Origin: Liberiplasma sp046541015
Lineage (GTDB): Bacteria; Bacillota_I; Bacilli_A; Izemoplasmatales; Izemoplasmataceae
DNA: 19,305 bases
Assembly (NCBI GenBank): GCA_046541015.1
Contig: JBKHEA010000022.1
Span: forward strand, 1-19,305
Direction: 5' to 3'
Below are positions 1 through 7,506 of the stretch, one piece after another (the stretch's first letter is position 1; every line of letters starts with the position of its first letter). The position numbers were made by a program, and so were the translations under genes. Under the pieces are notes generated by a model. It ran no database searches and had not been told where the DNA came from. It was given only the letters and a program-made list of their open reading frames with translations.

Positions 1-186
1 AATAATTTCATCGATGGCATAACGGTTGATAAGCGGATAAGCTACATCAATTCCTGCAAGAAAGATAACCGCCATTAATCCAATTGCTAAATATTTTTTT
101 AAGGGTTTGAAATAAACAAAGATTTGTTTCCAAATGTTTATGTCAAACTTCATGTTATCATAATTTTCTTCTTCGAAGTAATTCAT
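1..186 (-). CDS. ABC exporter half-transporter, N-terminal fragment (cut by window edge)
   Basis: These are the first 62 codons of a protein that runs off the window at base 1. It starts at ATG 186-184, preceded by an AAAGGAAG Shine-Dalgarno, 15 bases after the stop of the ABC half-transporter at 202-1989. The peptide has an acidic soluble start (MNYFEEENYDNM), an amphipathic elbow-like stretch, a hydrophobic helix at about residues 34-52 (LAIGLMAVIFLAGIDVAYPL) and then NRYAIDEII. That is the layout of the first helix of a type IV ABC exporter, where a P-L-hydrophobic-x-x-x-x-I-D pattern is usual. By analogy with the two complete pairs here, it should be the catalytically competent partner (Walker B Glu present), but the ATPase domain is outside the window. 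The family call is good; the competent-half role is inference. Confidence 0.8.
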   Translation of the reverse strand, partial: MNYFEEENYDNMKFDINIWKQIFVYFKPLKKYLAIGLMAVIFLAGIDVAYPLINRYAIDEII

Positions 187-201
187 TATTTCACTTCCTT
201 T

Positions 202-1989
202 CTACTCGTTAGATAAGTCTTCTTGAATATTGGTTTGAATTTCCCAAAGCTCTTTATATAATCCATTTTGTTTGATGAGTTCATCGTGTGAGCCACTTTC
301 GATGATTTGCCCTTCATCCATCACAATAATGTGATCGGCTTCTTTTGCAGTAATAATACGGTGGGTAATGATAAAAACAGTTGTATTTTTCCAATAACTG
401 TTTAAAGCTCGTCTGATTTGAATATCTGTTTCAGTATCAACCGCACTTAGTGAATCATCAAAGATTAATACTGGTTTACTATCTAGTAACATTCTTGCAA
501 TCGCAACGCGTTGTTTTTGGCCACCACTTAATGTAACCCCACGTTCACCAACTAAAGTCTCATAACCCGCTTCGAAGTTCTTAATATCTTCATGAATGCG
601 TGCAATGCTTGCAGCGTTATACACTTTATCTTCTTCAGCATTTTTATCCATGATTCCAATATTATCAAAAATCGTTTTTGAGTATAAAAATGGTTCTTGT
701 AAGATAATACCGACATGTTTTCTTAACCATTTTTTATTGATTTCTTTAATGTCTAAGCCATCAAACAAGATACGTCCTTCTTGGTTTTCAAGCAAACGGA
801 CCATCAAGTTTGTAAGGGTACTTTTACCACTACCTGTTTTACCAACAACCGCAATGGTTTTACCGGCTTTGACTTCAAAACTAATATCTTTTATTAAAGG
901 TTTATCATCATCATCAAACTGAAAACTCACGTGATCAAAGATAATATGTCCTTTAATTTCTGGTGTGATGCCTTGATCATTATAATGTTCACTTTCTTGA
1001 TGCATGATTTCATCAATACGGTCTAAGGCAACGGTAGTTTTACCGAAATCTCCAATGAGTCTTCCTAATTGTCGCATCGGCCAAACAATCATCCCTACTA
1101 ACACTAAGAAGGCCATATATTCACCACGGTTCATGACCCCAGTTATGGTGAAATAAATTCCAAAGCTTGCGGTTAATCCATATTGAATAAAAATTAGGAA
1201 ATCCGTAGCGCTCCAAAAATATGCCATGAGTTTTAATAATTTAAAACTTTCATTACGGTAAGTAAGCGAGCGTTCATCAAACTTTTTAAGTTCATGATTT
1301 TCATTCGCAAACGCTTTGACTACTCTAATTCCTGTAACATTTTCTTGTAAAGTAGTCGTCATTTTTGATTCTGCTTCTTCAACATTTACGAATACTTTTT
1401 TGACAAATATGAAATAAACTAATGCACTAACAAATATGATAGGTGATGCAATTAGTGATATTAACGTTAATCTCATATCCATTCGTGCCATTTGATATAT
1501 CGCAAACCCCATCAAAAAGATGAGTCTTAAAACTTCAATCAGTTGGTCTCCTATAAAATTCTTATAGGTTTCAACATCAGTCGTACTACGTTGAATTAAG
1601 TCGCCCGTTTCTGCATGAGAATGATACGTAAAACTTAAGTTTTGTAAGGTATCATAAATCTTATTACGCATGCGATAAGCAACCGTTTCAGCAAACGTTG
1701 CACCTAAGACTCTATGCGAAAAGAAAAACATGACGCGTAAAAGGGTTAAGGCTACAGAAATTAATGCAACTAAGAGTAATTGTCTGTTTACTGAATCTGC
1801 TTGAACTAATTGTTGAATAAAACTTGGCAATGCAGAAGGTTCATCGTCAAAAATATAACTGACAATATGTTGGATAAATAATGGGCCAAGCGTTCTAAAA
1901 TACTGTAAAACAAAAAGAAATAGTACAGCACCTATATATAAATGCATATAGCCTTTCATCCATTGGTAAAATTGTTTAAATCGTTTCAT
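202..1989 (-). CDS. Heterodimeric ABC multidrug-type exporter, degenerate-site half (attenuator-controlled pair)
   Basis: This 595-residue half-transporter has six predicted membrane helices (about 15-310) fused to an ATPase domain (about 345-595). Walker A is GKTGSGKS (383-390), the signature is LSGGQ (487-491) and Walker B ends in Asp511-Asp512, so Asp sits at the catalytic Glu position. The H-loop His543 is kept. This combination marks the non-catalytic half of exporters such as TM287/288, BmrCD and LmrCD. The start is ATG 1989, not the in-frame TTG at 2019: GAGGTGAT lies just upstream of the ATG, while the TTG abuts the attenuator terminator. The next ABC gene begins 15 bases downstream and should be its partner. 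Expression should depend on read-through of the attenuator at 2021-2052. The substrate cannot be read; drugs that affect the ribosome would fit the control mechanism. Confidence 0.92.
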   Translation of the reverse strand: MKRFKQFYQWMKGYMHLYIGAVLFLFVLQYFRTLGPLFIQHIVSYIFDDEPSALPSFIQQLVQADSVNRQLLLVALISVALTLLRVMFFFSHRVLGATFAETVAYRMRNKIYDTLQNLSFTYHSHAETGDLIQRSTTDVETYKNFIGDQLIEVLRLIFLMGFAIYQMARMDMRLTLISLIASPIIFVSALVYFIFVKKVFVNVEEAESKMTTTLQENVTGIRVVKAFANENHELKKFDERSLTYRNESFKLLKLMAYFWSATDFLIFIQYGLTASFGIYFTITGVMNRGEYMAFLVLVGMIVWPMRQLGRLIGDFGKTTVALDRIDEIMHQESEHYNDQGITPEIKGHIIFDHVSFQFDDDDKPLIKDISFEVKAGKTIAVVGKTGSGKSTLTNLMVRLLENQEGRILFDGLDIKEINKKWLRKHVGIILQEPFLYSKTIFDNIGIMDKNAEEDKVYNAASIARIHEDIKNFEAGYETLVGERGVTLSGGQKQRVAIARMLLDSKPVLIFDDSLSAVDTETDIQIRRALNSYWKNTTVFIITHRIITAKEADHIIVMDEGQIIESGSHDELIKQNGLYKELWEIQTNIQEDLSNE

Positions 1990-2020
1990 AGGTATCACCT
2001 CATTTAGTAAAATTTGCAAT

Positions 2021-2052
2021 AAAAAACACCTTCCATCATACGAGAAAGGTGC
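2021..2052 (-). terminator. Intrinsic terminator of the ABC leader (attenuator)
   Basis: On the minus strand CACCTTTC (2051-2044) pairs with GGAAGGTG (2034-2027), an 8-bp stem with one G-U and a 9-base loop, followed by six T (2026-2021). It lies between the leader-peptide ORF and the ABC gene at 1989, in the same direction, so it would stop transcription before the exporter. Part of its 3' arm (GGA, 2034-2032) is also claimed by the competing pairing described separately. Confidence 0.85.
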
Positions 2053-2100
2053 TGATTTCTATAAAATAAAGCTAGAAATTAGTCTTTAATCTGTGATGGA
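2032..2100 (-). promoter_or_regulatory. Candidate antiterminator structure of the ABC leader
   Basis: Minus-strand TCCATCA (2100-2094), inside codons 24-26 of the leader peptide, is perfectly complementary to TGATGGA (2038-2032), which covers part of the loop and three bases of the 3' arm of the attenuator terminator. The two folds are mutually exclusive. Between them sits a second small hairpin, ATTTCTA (2079-2073) with TAGAAAT (2061-2055), starting at the leader stop codon. A ribosome on codons 24-30 would mask the first segment and allow termination; a ribosome stalled earlier would free it and favour read-through. The complementarity is seen directly; the mechanism is inferred. Confidence 0.6.
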
Positions 2101-2171
2101 CATGCATAAAAAAACGTGGAATTAGCCACTAAAATCCCTAAATCAGTTAAAAATAATCTTAAATTAATCAT
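2079..2171 (-). CDS. Leader peptide of ABC exporter operon (30 aa)
   Basis: A short ORF of 30 codons reads MINLRLFLTDLGIL, then VANSTFFYACPSQIKD, and stops at TAA. The Shine-Dalgarno AGAGGTGA sits 5-6 bases before the chosen ATG at 2171. An in-frame ATG at 2177 would add two residues but is only two bases from GAGG, so it is less likely. The ORF lies about 36 bases after the predicted transcription start and before a strong intrinsic terminator, and its codons 24-26 contain the antiterminator strand. There is no run of a single amino acid, so amino-acid-starvation attenuation is unlikely. The closest known arrangement is the B. subtilis bmrB leader ahead of bmrCD, where ribosome-targeting antibiotics relieve termination. 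No sequence kinship with BmrB is claimed. The peptide itself probably has no separate function. Confidence 0.7.
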   Translation of the reverse strand: MINLRLFLTDLGILVANSTFFYACPSQIKD

Positions 2172-2213
2172 GTTCATCACCTCTTTTCTTCAGTTTAGTT
2201 TTAATCCATAAAA

Positions 2214-2242
2214 AGTTTAGCACGAGTAAAGCCTTTTGTAAA
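2214..2242 (-). promoter_or_regulatory. Promoter of leader peptide and third ABC operon
   Basis: TTTACA (2242-2237), 17 bases of spacer and TAAACT (2219-2214) form a good sigma-A-type promoter. Transcription should start near 2207 and pass through the leader peptide and the attenuator. An 8-bp inverted repeat lies 5 bases upstream of the -35 box. Confidence 0.75.
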
Positions 2243-2247
2243 CGCTT

Positions 2248-2276
2248 ATTTGTAATTTTTTATTATTTTTACAAAT
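2248..2276. repeat. Inverted repeat at gene end and upstream of the leader promoter
   Basis: ATTTGTAA (2248-2255) and TTACAAAT (2269-2276) are perfect inverted 8-mers separated by 13 AT-only bases. The outer arm touches the TAA stop of the gene at 2276-3142 and the inner arm ends 5 bases before the TTTACA -35 box. There is no clear U tract, so it is a poor terminator. A protein-binding site for the ABC promoter is possible but unproven. Confidence 0.4.
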
Positions 2277-3142
2277 TATCGGATTTCGTCGTCTTTAATA
2301 ATGGTTTCGCTCTTAACTAAGAGAAGCTCAGGATGTTCGATAAAATAAATCATTTTTTTAATGGCTCTGGCCATATAATATCCATCAATAATTCGTTCAT
2401 CAACCGCAATTTTTAGGGTCATTTCTTTACTGATGTGATTGGGTTTTGACTCATTATGAAGCCGTTTTTTAGTCCCAAAAGCTAAGAATAAGCTTGTGGT
2501 TCCAAAATTATAAATATGATGATATACCGCTGGTATACCAATTGAACCTAAGTCCGTAACAAAGGCAGTTGTATGAAAAGGACTTGCTTTTACTAAGAAT
2601 TTAGGAATCATTCTATGATTATCTAAAAAATTAACAAAGCCAATCGCTATACTTAATAAGAAGCCTGGTAAAAGATTAAAAACTTTGGCTAAGCGATCTG
2701 TTTGATTTTTTTCATCACTTTTTTTACTCTTTGTAAGTTCTTGATTCACACGAGTAATAATATCTTCTAAAGTATCTGTATCGTTAAAAAATATTTTTAA
2801 TACCGTTTCATCGCCATCAAGTGCCATGGTTTTTTTAACTGTAAAACTAAAGCTTATTTGATGACGTGAAAAGACGCGTTTACCTTTAACAAAGCGGTTC
2901 ATTTTTGGATAAGCATGAACAGTTTTTAACATAGCTGCTAAAAAAACATGTAAAAACATCGCTTTTTTGCCATCTTTTCTTAGGGATTTGATTAAAGCTT
3001 CTGAGGCATCAAGATTAATGGTCTCCTCAAAATAAACGGTAGCATCATAGCGATCTTTCATGATATAAGGAATAATTCTTAAAACAGGGTCTTTATGTTT
3101 TATCCGTTTTCCTTGAGGATGATCAAAAAGTAAACGTTTCAT
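2276..3142 (-). CDS. 2-oxoacid dehydrogenase E2 / CAT-like acyltransferase-fold protein, catalytic His replaced
   Basis: This 288-residue protein resembles the catalytic domain of dihydrolipoamide acyltransferases (E2) and chloramphenicol acetyltransferases, but has no lipoyl or peripheral-binding domain. It keeps an early HAYPKMNRF stretch (77-84) like the family's P-x-x-N-R-F, a TDLGSIGI strand (196-203) like the E2 SNLG segment, and VDERIIDGYY (247-256) where active E2 has DHRxxDG. Glu249 replaces the catalytic His, so ordinary acyl transfer looks unlikely or altered. A hydrophobic stretch at about 157-173 may be a buried or membrane-touching helix. The start is ATG 3142 with AGGAGG 8 bases upstream; an in-frame TTG at 3145 sits too close to it. 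It has its own -10 box and stands alone between two ABC operons. The family call is fairly sure; the function is unknown. Confidence 0.7.
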   Translation of the reverse strand: MKRLLFDHPQGKRIKHKDPVLRIIPYIMKDRYDATVYFEETINLDASEALIKSLRKDGKKAMFLHVFLAAMLKTVHAYPKMNRFVKGKRVFSRHQISFSFTVKKTMALDGDETVLKIFFNDTDTLEDIITRVNQELTKSKKSDEKNQTDRLAKVFNLLPGFLLSIAIGFVNFLDNHRMIPKFLVKASPFHTTAFVTDLGSIGIPAVYHHIYNFGTTSLFLAFGTKKRLHNESKPNHISKEMTLKIAVDERIIDGYYMARAIKKMIYFIEHPELLLVKSETIIKDDEIR

Positions 3143-3162
3143 CAAAATCGCCTCCTTTATAT

Positions 3163-3168
3163 ATTATA
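3163..3168 (-). promoter_or_regulatory. -10 box of the E2-like gene
   Basis: TATAAT (3168-3163) lies about 20 bases before the start codon, just after the terminator of the preceding ABC operon. No convincing -35 box is present at the expected distance, so the promoter may be weak or need an activator. Confidence 0.5.
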
Positions 3169-3182
3169 CACCATATAGAAAG

Positions 3183-3210
3183 AAAAAAAGCCTTATAATT
3201 GCGGCTTTTT
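3183..3210 (-). terminator. Terminator of the TetR-ABC operon
   Basis: AAAAAGCC (3210-3203 on the minus strand) pairs with GGCTTTTT (3192-3185) around a 10-base loop, followed by more T residues. The stem begins inside the TAA stop codon of the ABC gene at 3209-5095. Confidence 0.85.
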
Positions 3211-5095
3211 AACTTTCAAACTGAGATTGATAAAGGTGATGATAAAACCCTCTTGCTTTTAGTAAGGCTTCATGGGTTCCTTCTTCGATTTTTCTACCTT
3301 CATTAATAACAATAATTTTATCTGCTTTTTCAATGGTTTGTAAGCGATGGGCAATCACAATACTTGTACGGTCTTTCATAAGTTTTTCCATACTTTCTTG
3401 GATTTTTGCTTCGGTTCTTGTATCTATATTTGAAGTGGCTTCATCTAATATTAGGATGTCTGGATTAGATAAAATCGTACGGGCAATACTTATTAACTGA
3501 CGTTCCCCTTGAGAGAAGTTTTGCCCACCTTCAGTGACTAAAGTATCATAGCCATCAGGTAATTTAGAAATAAAATCATGCGCATTAGCTTGTTTACTCG
3601 CTTGAATGACTTCTTCTTCAGTAGCTAAAGTATCGCCATATAAAATATTTTCAAAGACCGTTCCTTTAAAGAGTTTTGTATCTTGTAAGACAATACCTAT
3701 TTTTTTACGTAGACTATTTAACTGATAGGTGTAAATTGACTCGTTATCAATTAAAATGTCGCCTTCATTAATCTTATAGAAACGGTTAATTAAACTAATG
3801 GTTGTTGTTTTACCCCCACCAGTTGGACCAACAATAGCAATCACTTCACCTTTTAAAGCATTAAAACTTAAATCTTTAATAATATCTAAATCTTCTGTAT
3901 AACCAAAAGTAACATGTTCAAAACGAATTGCGCCATCAAACGTTTCTTTTGTTTTAGCGCCATCATCGCTATATTCGCTATTGGTATCAATGAGTTCAAA
4001 TACACGTTCAGCGCCTGCTACTGCTTGCATCAGCGCATTGAACTGTTGGCTAATGTTACTGATTGGAACGATAAACATCCTTGCATATTGACTAACCCCT
4101 GAGATATTTCCTATAGTAATAAATCCTGGGAAAATTAGCATAAGCACTGCACCTACAGCAATCACAACTAAATAGATTAAATTATTTAAAAAATGAATAA
4201 ATGGCCATAAAATCCCTGCATAAATTTGTGCTTTAAAGCCTGCTTTTCTTAATTTATCATTTTCTTCTTTAAACTCTTTACTAAATGCTTCTTCTTGACT
4301 ATATAATTTGACTGCCTTAATACCGGAAATGTTTTCTTCAATAATCCCATTTAAGCTAGCTAGATGCATTTGTTGATCTTTAAAGCCTTCACGGGTACGT
4401 TTAGAGATAAATACTGTAAAAAGAATCATGACTGGAATAAAACTAATAACAACAAGGGCTAAAATCCAGTTTAATACAAACATATAAACAAAAGAACCAA
4501 CTAAAACAATACTACTATTGATAACTTCTAAGACGGTTTGGGCAAGAGACTGACTAATTAATTCAACGTCATTAGATAAACGACTAACGCTATCGCCAGA
4601 TCCTTTTTCATCATAATAAGCTATTGGAGCATTCATTAAGGCATCAAAAGCATCTTTTCTGATTTTTTTAATCACATTTTGAGCAATGCGTACCATAATA
4701 AATCGTGATAAAAAGCGTACCAAACTATTGCCTAAAGCAATCAATAAAATAATGACTACTACTTTAGGAATCATCTCGTATCGACCCGGTAAAATATATT
4801 CATCGATTGCATCTGCAAACAAGAATGGAATCATGAGATTAAAAAAAGTAGCTACAATAGAAATAATGGCAATAAATAAAATCCAAAATTTATAAGACCC
4901 TAAATAATTTAATAAGCGTCCAATGGTTTTTCTCACATGTTTGGGTTTTGAAAAGCCCATGCTTCTTCCCCCGCGCATGCCAGCACCACGGCGCATGCCA
5001 CCTTTTAAAACTTTTTCTTTTTCTGAATCATCTAAAAAGGCTAACGCTTCTTTTTCTTTGAGCTCTTTTTTTGAGAGAATTTTAGGATTATTCAT
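3209..5095 (-). CDS. Heterodimeric ABC multidrug-type exporter, catalytic half (TetR-linked pair)
   Basis: This 628-residue half-transporter has an unusual soluble N-terminal extension of about 60 residues, charged and then Arg/Gly/Met-rich (RRGAGMRGGRSMGF, 35-48). Six membrane helices (about 68-355) and an ATPase domain (about 388-628) follow. Walker A is GPTGGGKT (423-430), the signature is the non-standard FSQGE (527-531), Walker B is ILILDE with catalytic Glu552, and the H-loop His583 is present. It thus provides the catalytic Glu and the altered signature that complement the upstream half (5088-6857). Its ATG overlaps the end of that gene by 8 bases, with AGGAGGT upstream, so the two are translationally coupled. 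The layout resembles B. subtilis YfiC. The substrate is unknown; a drug or lipid-like compound is typical of the family. Confidence 0.93.
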   Translation of the reverse strand: MNNPKILSKKELKEKEALAFLDDSEKEKVLKGGMRRGAGMRGGRSMGFSKPKHVRKTIGRLLNYLGSYKFWILFIAIISIVATFFNLMIPFLFADAIDEYILPGRYEMIPKVVVIILLIALGNSLVRFLSRFIMVRIAQNVIKKIRKDAFDALMNAPIAYYDEKGSGDSVSRLSNDVELISQSLAQTVLEVINSSIVLVGSFVYMFVLNWILALVVISFIPVMILFTVFISKRTREGFKDQQMHLASLNGIIEENISGIKAVKLYSQEEAFSKEFKEENDKLRKAGFKAQIYAGILWPFIHFLNNLIYLVVIAVGAVLMLIFPGFITIGNISGVSQYARMFIVPISNISQQFNALMQAVAGAERVFELIDTNSEYSDDGAKTKETFDGAIRFEHVTFGYTEDLDIIKDLSFNALKGEVIAIVGPTGGGKTTTISLINRFYKINEGDILIDNESIYTYQLNSLRKKIGIVLQDTKLFKGTVFENILYGDTLATEEEVIQASKQANAHDFISKLPDGYDTLVTEGGQNFSQGERQLISIARTILSNPDILILDEATSNIDTRTEAKIQESMEKLMKDRTSIVIAHRLQTIEKADKIIVINEGRKIEEGTHEALLKARGFYHHLYQSQFES

Positions 5096-6857
5096 ACTTT
5101 TTACCTCCTAAATTCAGTTGTGAAGAGGCAATTTCCTGATAAACTTTTGAAGACTTCATTAAATGCTCATGAGAATCAAACCCATCTATTCTTCCATCGT
5201 TATCTAAAACGATAATCTTATCCATTCGACGAACAGTAGCGATTTTTTGGCTTATAAGTAGTAACGTAGGTTTATGCGGCAATTCATTAATAGCATGTAA
5301 AATTTTACGTTCACTTTGTAAATCAACGGCGCTAGTTGCATCATCTAAAATTAATATTGATGGTTTTTTTATCAGAGCACGGGCAATCGATAAACGTTGT
5401 TTTTGTCCGCCACTAAGATTGGTTCCTTTTGATTTTACTAAATAGTTAAAACTAGCTTCATTTTGTTCAATAAAATCATAAATAAGCGCATCTTTAGAAG
5501 CTTTTTCTAAATCTGAAAAGGAAGCGTCACCATCACCTTGTAAAATATTTGTTGCAATGGATCCACTAAAGATAATTGCGTTTTGAGTCACAAAACCAAT
5601 AGATTCTCTTAAGCTTTTAATATCTCGCGCTTTAACATTAACCCCATCAATTAAAACCTCACCCTCACTAACATCATAAAGTCTTGGGATTAAAGAAACC
5701 AAACTACTTTTTCCACTACCTGTTGAACCAATAATGCCTATCTTTTCACCAGGATTAATCGTTAAATTTATATTTTTTAAGGCTAAATGACTTGCATCGC
5801 CATACCCAAAAGAAACATGATTAAAAGTGATTTTTCCATGAACTTTTGATTGATCACCATTTGTAGGATTCATTAAATCAATCTCGGCATGAAAGATCTC
5901 ATTAATTCTTGCGGCACTAACATCTGCACGAGAGATAAAAATCATCATAAACGCAAACATCATTAGTCCAATTAAAATTTGTTGACTATATGAATTAAAC
6001 GCCATAAGTAAACCAACTCTAGGCGCACCTTCAGCATTAAAGAAACTTGGGTTACCATCAGCAAAATAGATTGCACCAAATAGTAATATTAGTCCGATTC
6101 CTAAGTTAAAAATCATATTTATAACAGGCTCTGCGAAAGCCATTACGCTTTCAGCACTTGTATTGACTTTTTTGTATTGATCATTTACGCGTTCAAATTT
6201 ATTTTTTTCATAATCTTGAGACACAAAGGATTTAACAACTCTTGGAGCATCAGCATTTTCTAAAACCACATTGTTTAAATCATCAAGTGCTTTTTGTACC
6301 TTTTTAAACCTTGGATATGCAAAAATCATAATTAAAATAATTGAAATGATTAATAAAGGCATTGTAATAAAAAACACGTTTGATAATTCCAAACTTGTTC
6401 TAAGGGCTAATACAACACCAAAAACAACCATAAGCGGTGCACGAATGATTAGTCTTAGTAAAAAGGTAAAAAACATTTGGACTCTTTGAACATCATTCGT
6501 CGCGTTAGTTATTAAACGCGATGTTTTAAACGAATCAATATTTTTAAAACTCAATGTTTGAATTTTATTAAATAAATCAAGTCTTAGTTCAGCTGAGGCG
6601 TGTTGTGAGATAAACTGTGAACTATACGTATTCACAATCCCACCAATCATTCCAAGCAAAGCAAGACCAAGCATCGCTAAACTAAGGATAATTATTTGAT
6701 CTAAATCATTTTTAGGTAAAGCTATATCAATAATATCTTTCATTATAAAAGGAATATAAAAGCCTACAAAAACTTGTAAAATCATGGCTAAAATAGCAAT
6801 AATCATATGTTTTTTATACGGTAAGACGTATTTTAGAAGTTTCCCAACATTACTCAT
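5088..6857 (-). CDS. Heterodimeric ABC multidrug-type exporter, degenerate-site half (TetR-linked pair)
   Basis: This 589-residue half-transporter has membrane helices within about 15-310 and an ATPase domain from about 340. Walker A is GSTGSGKS (378-385) and the signature is LSGGQ (481-485). Walker B is ILILDD, with Asp506 in place of the catalytic Glu, and the H-loop reads ISQKIA with Gln537 in place of His. Both changes mark the non-hydrolysing composite site of a heterodimer; of the three such halves in this window only this one has also lost the H-loop His. The ATG at 6857 overlaps the TetR gene end by 8 bases, with AAGGAG 10 bases upstream, and its own end overlaps the catalytic partner. 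TetR gene, this gene and the partner therefore form one tightly packed operon. It resembles YfiB-type halves; the substrate is unknown. Confidence 0.92.
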   Translation of the reverse strand: MSNVGKLLKYVLPYKKHMIIAILAMILQVFVGFYIPFIMKDIIDIALPKNDLDQIIILSLAMLGLALLGMIGGIVNTYSSQFISQHASAELRLDLFNKIQTLSFKNIDSFKTSRLITNATNDVQRVQMFFTFLLRLIIRAPLMVVFGVVLALRTSLELSNVFFITMPLLIISIILIMIFAYPRFKKVQKALDDLNNVVLENADAPRVVKSFVSQDYEKNKFERVNDQYKKVNTSAESVMAFAEPVINMIFNLGIGLILLFGAIYFADGNPSFFNAEGAPRVGLLMAFNSYSQQILIGLMMFAFMMIFISRADVSAARINEIFHAEIDLMNPTNGDQSKVHGKITFNHVSFGYGDASHLALKNINLTINPGEKIGIIGSTGSGKSSLVSLIPRLYDVSEGEVLIDGVNVKARDIKSLRESIGFVTQNAIIFSGSIATNILQGDGDASFSDLEKASKDALIYDFIEQNEASFNYLVKSKGTNLSGGQKQRLSIARALIKKPSILILDDATSAVDLQSERKILHAINELPHKPTLLLISQKIATVRRMDKIIVLDNDGRIDGFDSHEHLMKSSKVYQEIASSQLNLGGKKYE

Positions 6858-7467
6858 GATGATTTAACTCCTTTACCCCTTGTTTAAACACTTTAATAAA
6901 CCAAGAATATTCCGCTTTTGCTTGATCAAGTGTGAGACGAGATTTCATGATTTTTTGAATGTATTGCATTTTCATTTGATTGATTTGGATGTATAAATTA
7001 AAGACATAATCACTACAAATATGACTTAAATTTTTAGTATCTAAATAAGAAATAATCTCTTTATATAATTGATGTCTTCTTTTTATATAACTGTTAAAAT
7101 CAACTGTATAGCTATGACTATAGGAAAAAAACTTATTCACGATTTTATGATGAGGATATTGAATGAAAAAGGCATAGTCTTTTTCTAAAGCCATGCTTAA
7201 ATAATCAAAAAATTCAATGGTTTCATTTTTTACACGATTTAAAACTTCAACTTCAAATGCTTTAAGTGAGTAATCAATTAAAAAGGAAAACATGTCCTCT
7301 AAGTCTTCAAAATATTGATAAAAACTTCCTCTAGGAATATCAGCATGTCTAACAACATCAGAAATGGAAATTTTTGTCATTGGTTTTTCTAAAAAAGTTT
7401 TTTGAATCGCTTCGATGATTGCCTCTTGCTTAGCATTTGGCAAGTTATAAAAAGTTTCTTTAGGCAT
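6850..7467 (-). CDS. TetR-family transcriptional regulator
   Basis: This 205-residue protein has a TetR-type N-terminal helix-turn-helix at about 33-53 (ISISDVVRHADIPRGSFYQYF), then FEDLEDMF, which is characteristic of the family. The C-terminal 150 residues are helical and divergent, as expected for a ligand-binding domain. The start is ATG 7467 with AAAGGAG 8 bases upstream. The in-frame TTG at 7488 was rejected because the extension reads through that Shine-Dalgarno and the palindrome at 7483-7495. It is the first gene of an operon with two ABC halves and overlaps the first by 8 bases. It most likely represses its own operon and releases it on binding a transported compound. Regulator class is sure; target and ligand are inferred. 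Confidence 0.9.
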   Translation of the reverse strand: MPKETFYNLPNAKQEAIIEAIQKTFLEKPMTKISISDVVRHADIPRGSFYQYFEDLEDMFSFLIDYSLKAFEVEVLNRVKNETIEFFDYLSMALEKDYAFFIQYPHHKIVNKFFSYSHSYTVDFNSYIKRRHQLYKEIISYLDTKNLSHICSDYVFNLYIQINQMKMQYIQKIMKSRLTLDQAKAEYSWFIKVFKQGVKELNHHE

Positions 7468-7482
7468 AAATAGTCTCCTTTG

Positions 7483-7495
7483 TGACAAGGTGTCA
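7483..7495. promoter_or_regulatory. Candidate TetR operator
   Basis: TGACA-AGG-TGTCA is a perfect 5+3+5 palindrome 16 bases before the TetR start codon, between the upstream gene's terminator and the Shine-Dalgarno. Palindromes of this type directly ahead of TetR genes are common autoregulatory sites. No clear -10/-35 pair was found in this 67-base gap, so how it blocks transcription is uncertain. Confidence 0.5.
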
Positions 7496-7506
7496 TGAGT
7501 GGGCGT

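Noticed and set aside
596..922. Plus-strand ORF of 108 codons
   Set aside because: It lies wholly inside the ATPase domain of the ABC gene at 202-1989, has no family features and no ribosome binding site; it is a shadow frame.
1990..2019. TTG-initiated extension of the ABC gene at 202-1989
   Set aside because: The TTG abuts the attenuator T tract and has no ribosome binding site, while ATG 1989 has GAGGTGAT at a proper distance.
2172..2177. Earlier ATG of the leader peptide
   Set aside because: It is only 2 bases from GAGG, too close for initiation; the ATG at 2171 is better spaced.
2276..3142. Functional chloramphenicol acetyltransferase
   Set aside because: The catalytic His of the HHxxxDG/DHRxxDG motif is Glu and overall features are nearer to E2 proteins, so resistance by acetylation is not supported.
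7468..7488. TTG-initiated extension of the TetR protein
   Set aside because: It starts inside the operator-like palindrome and reads through the Shine-Dalgarno of ATG 7467.
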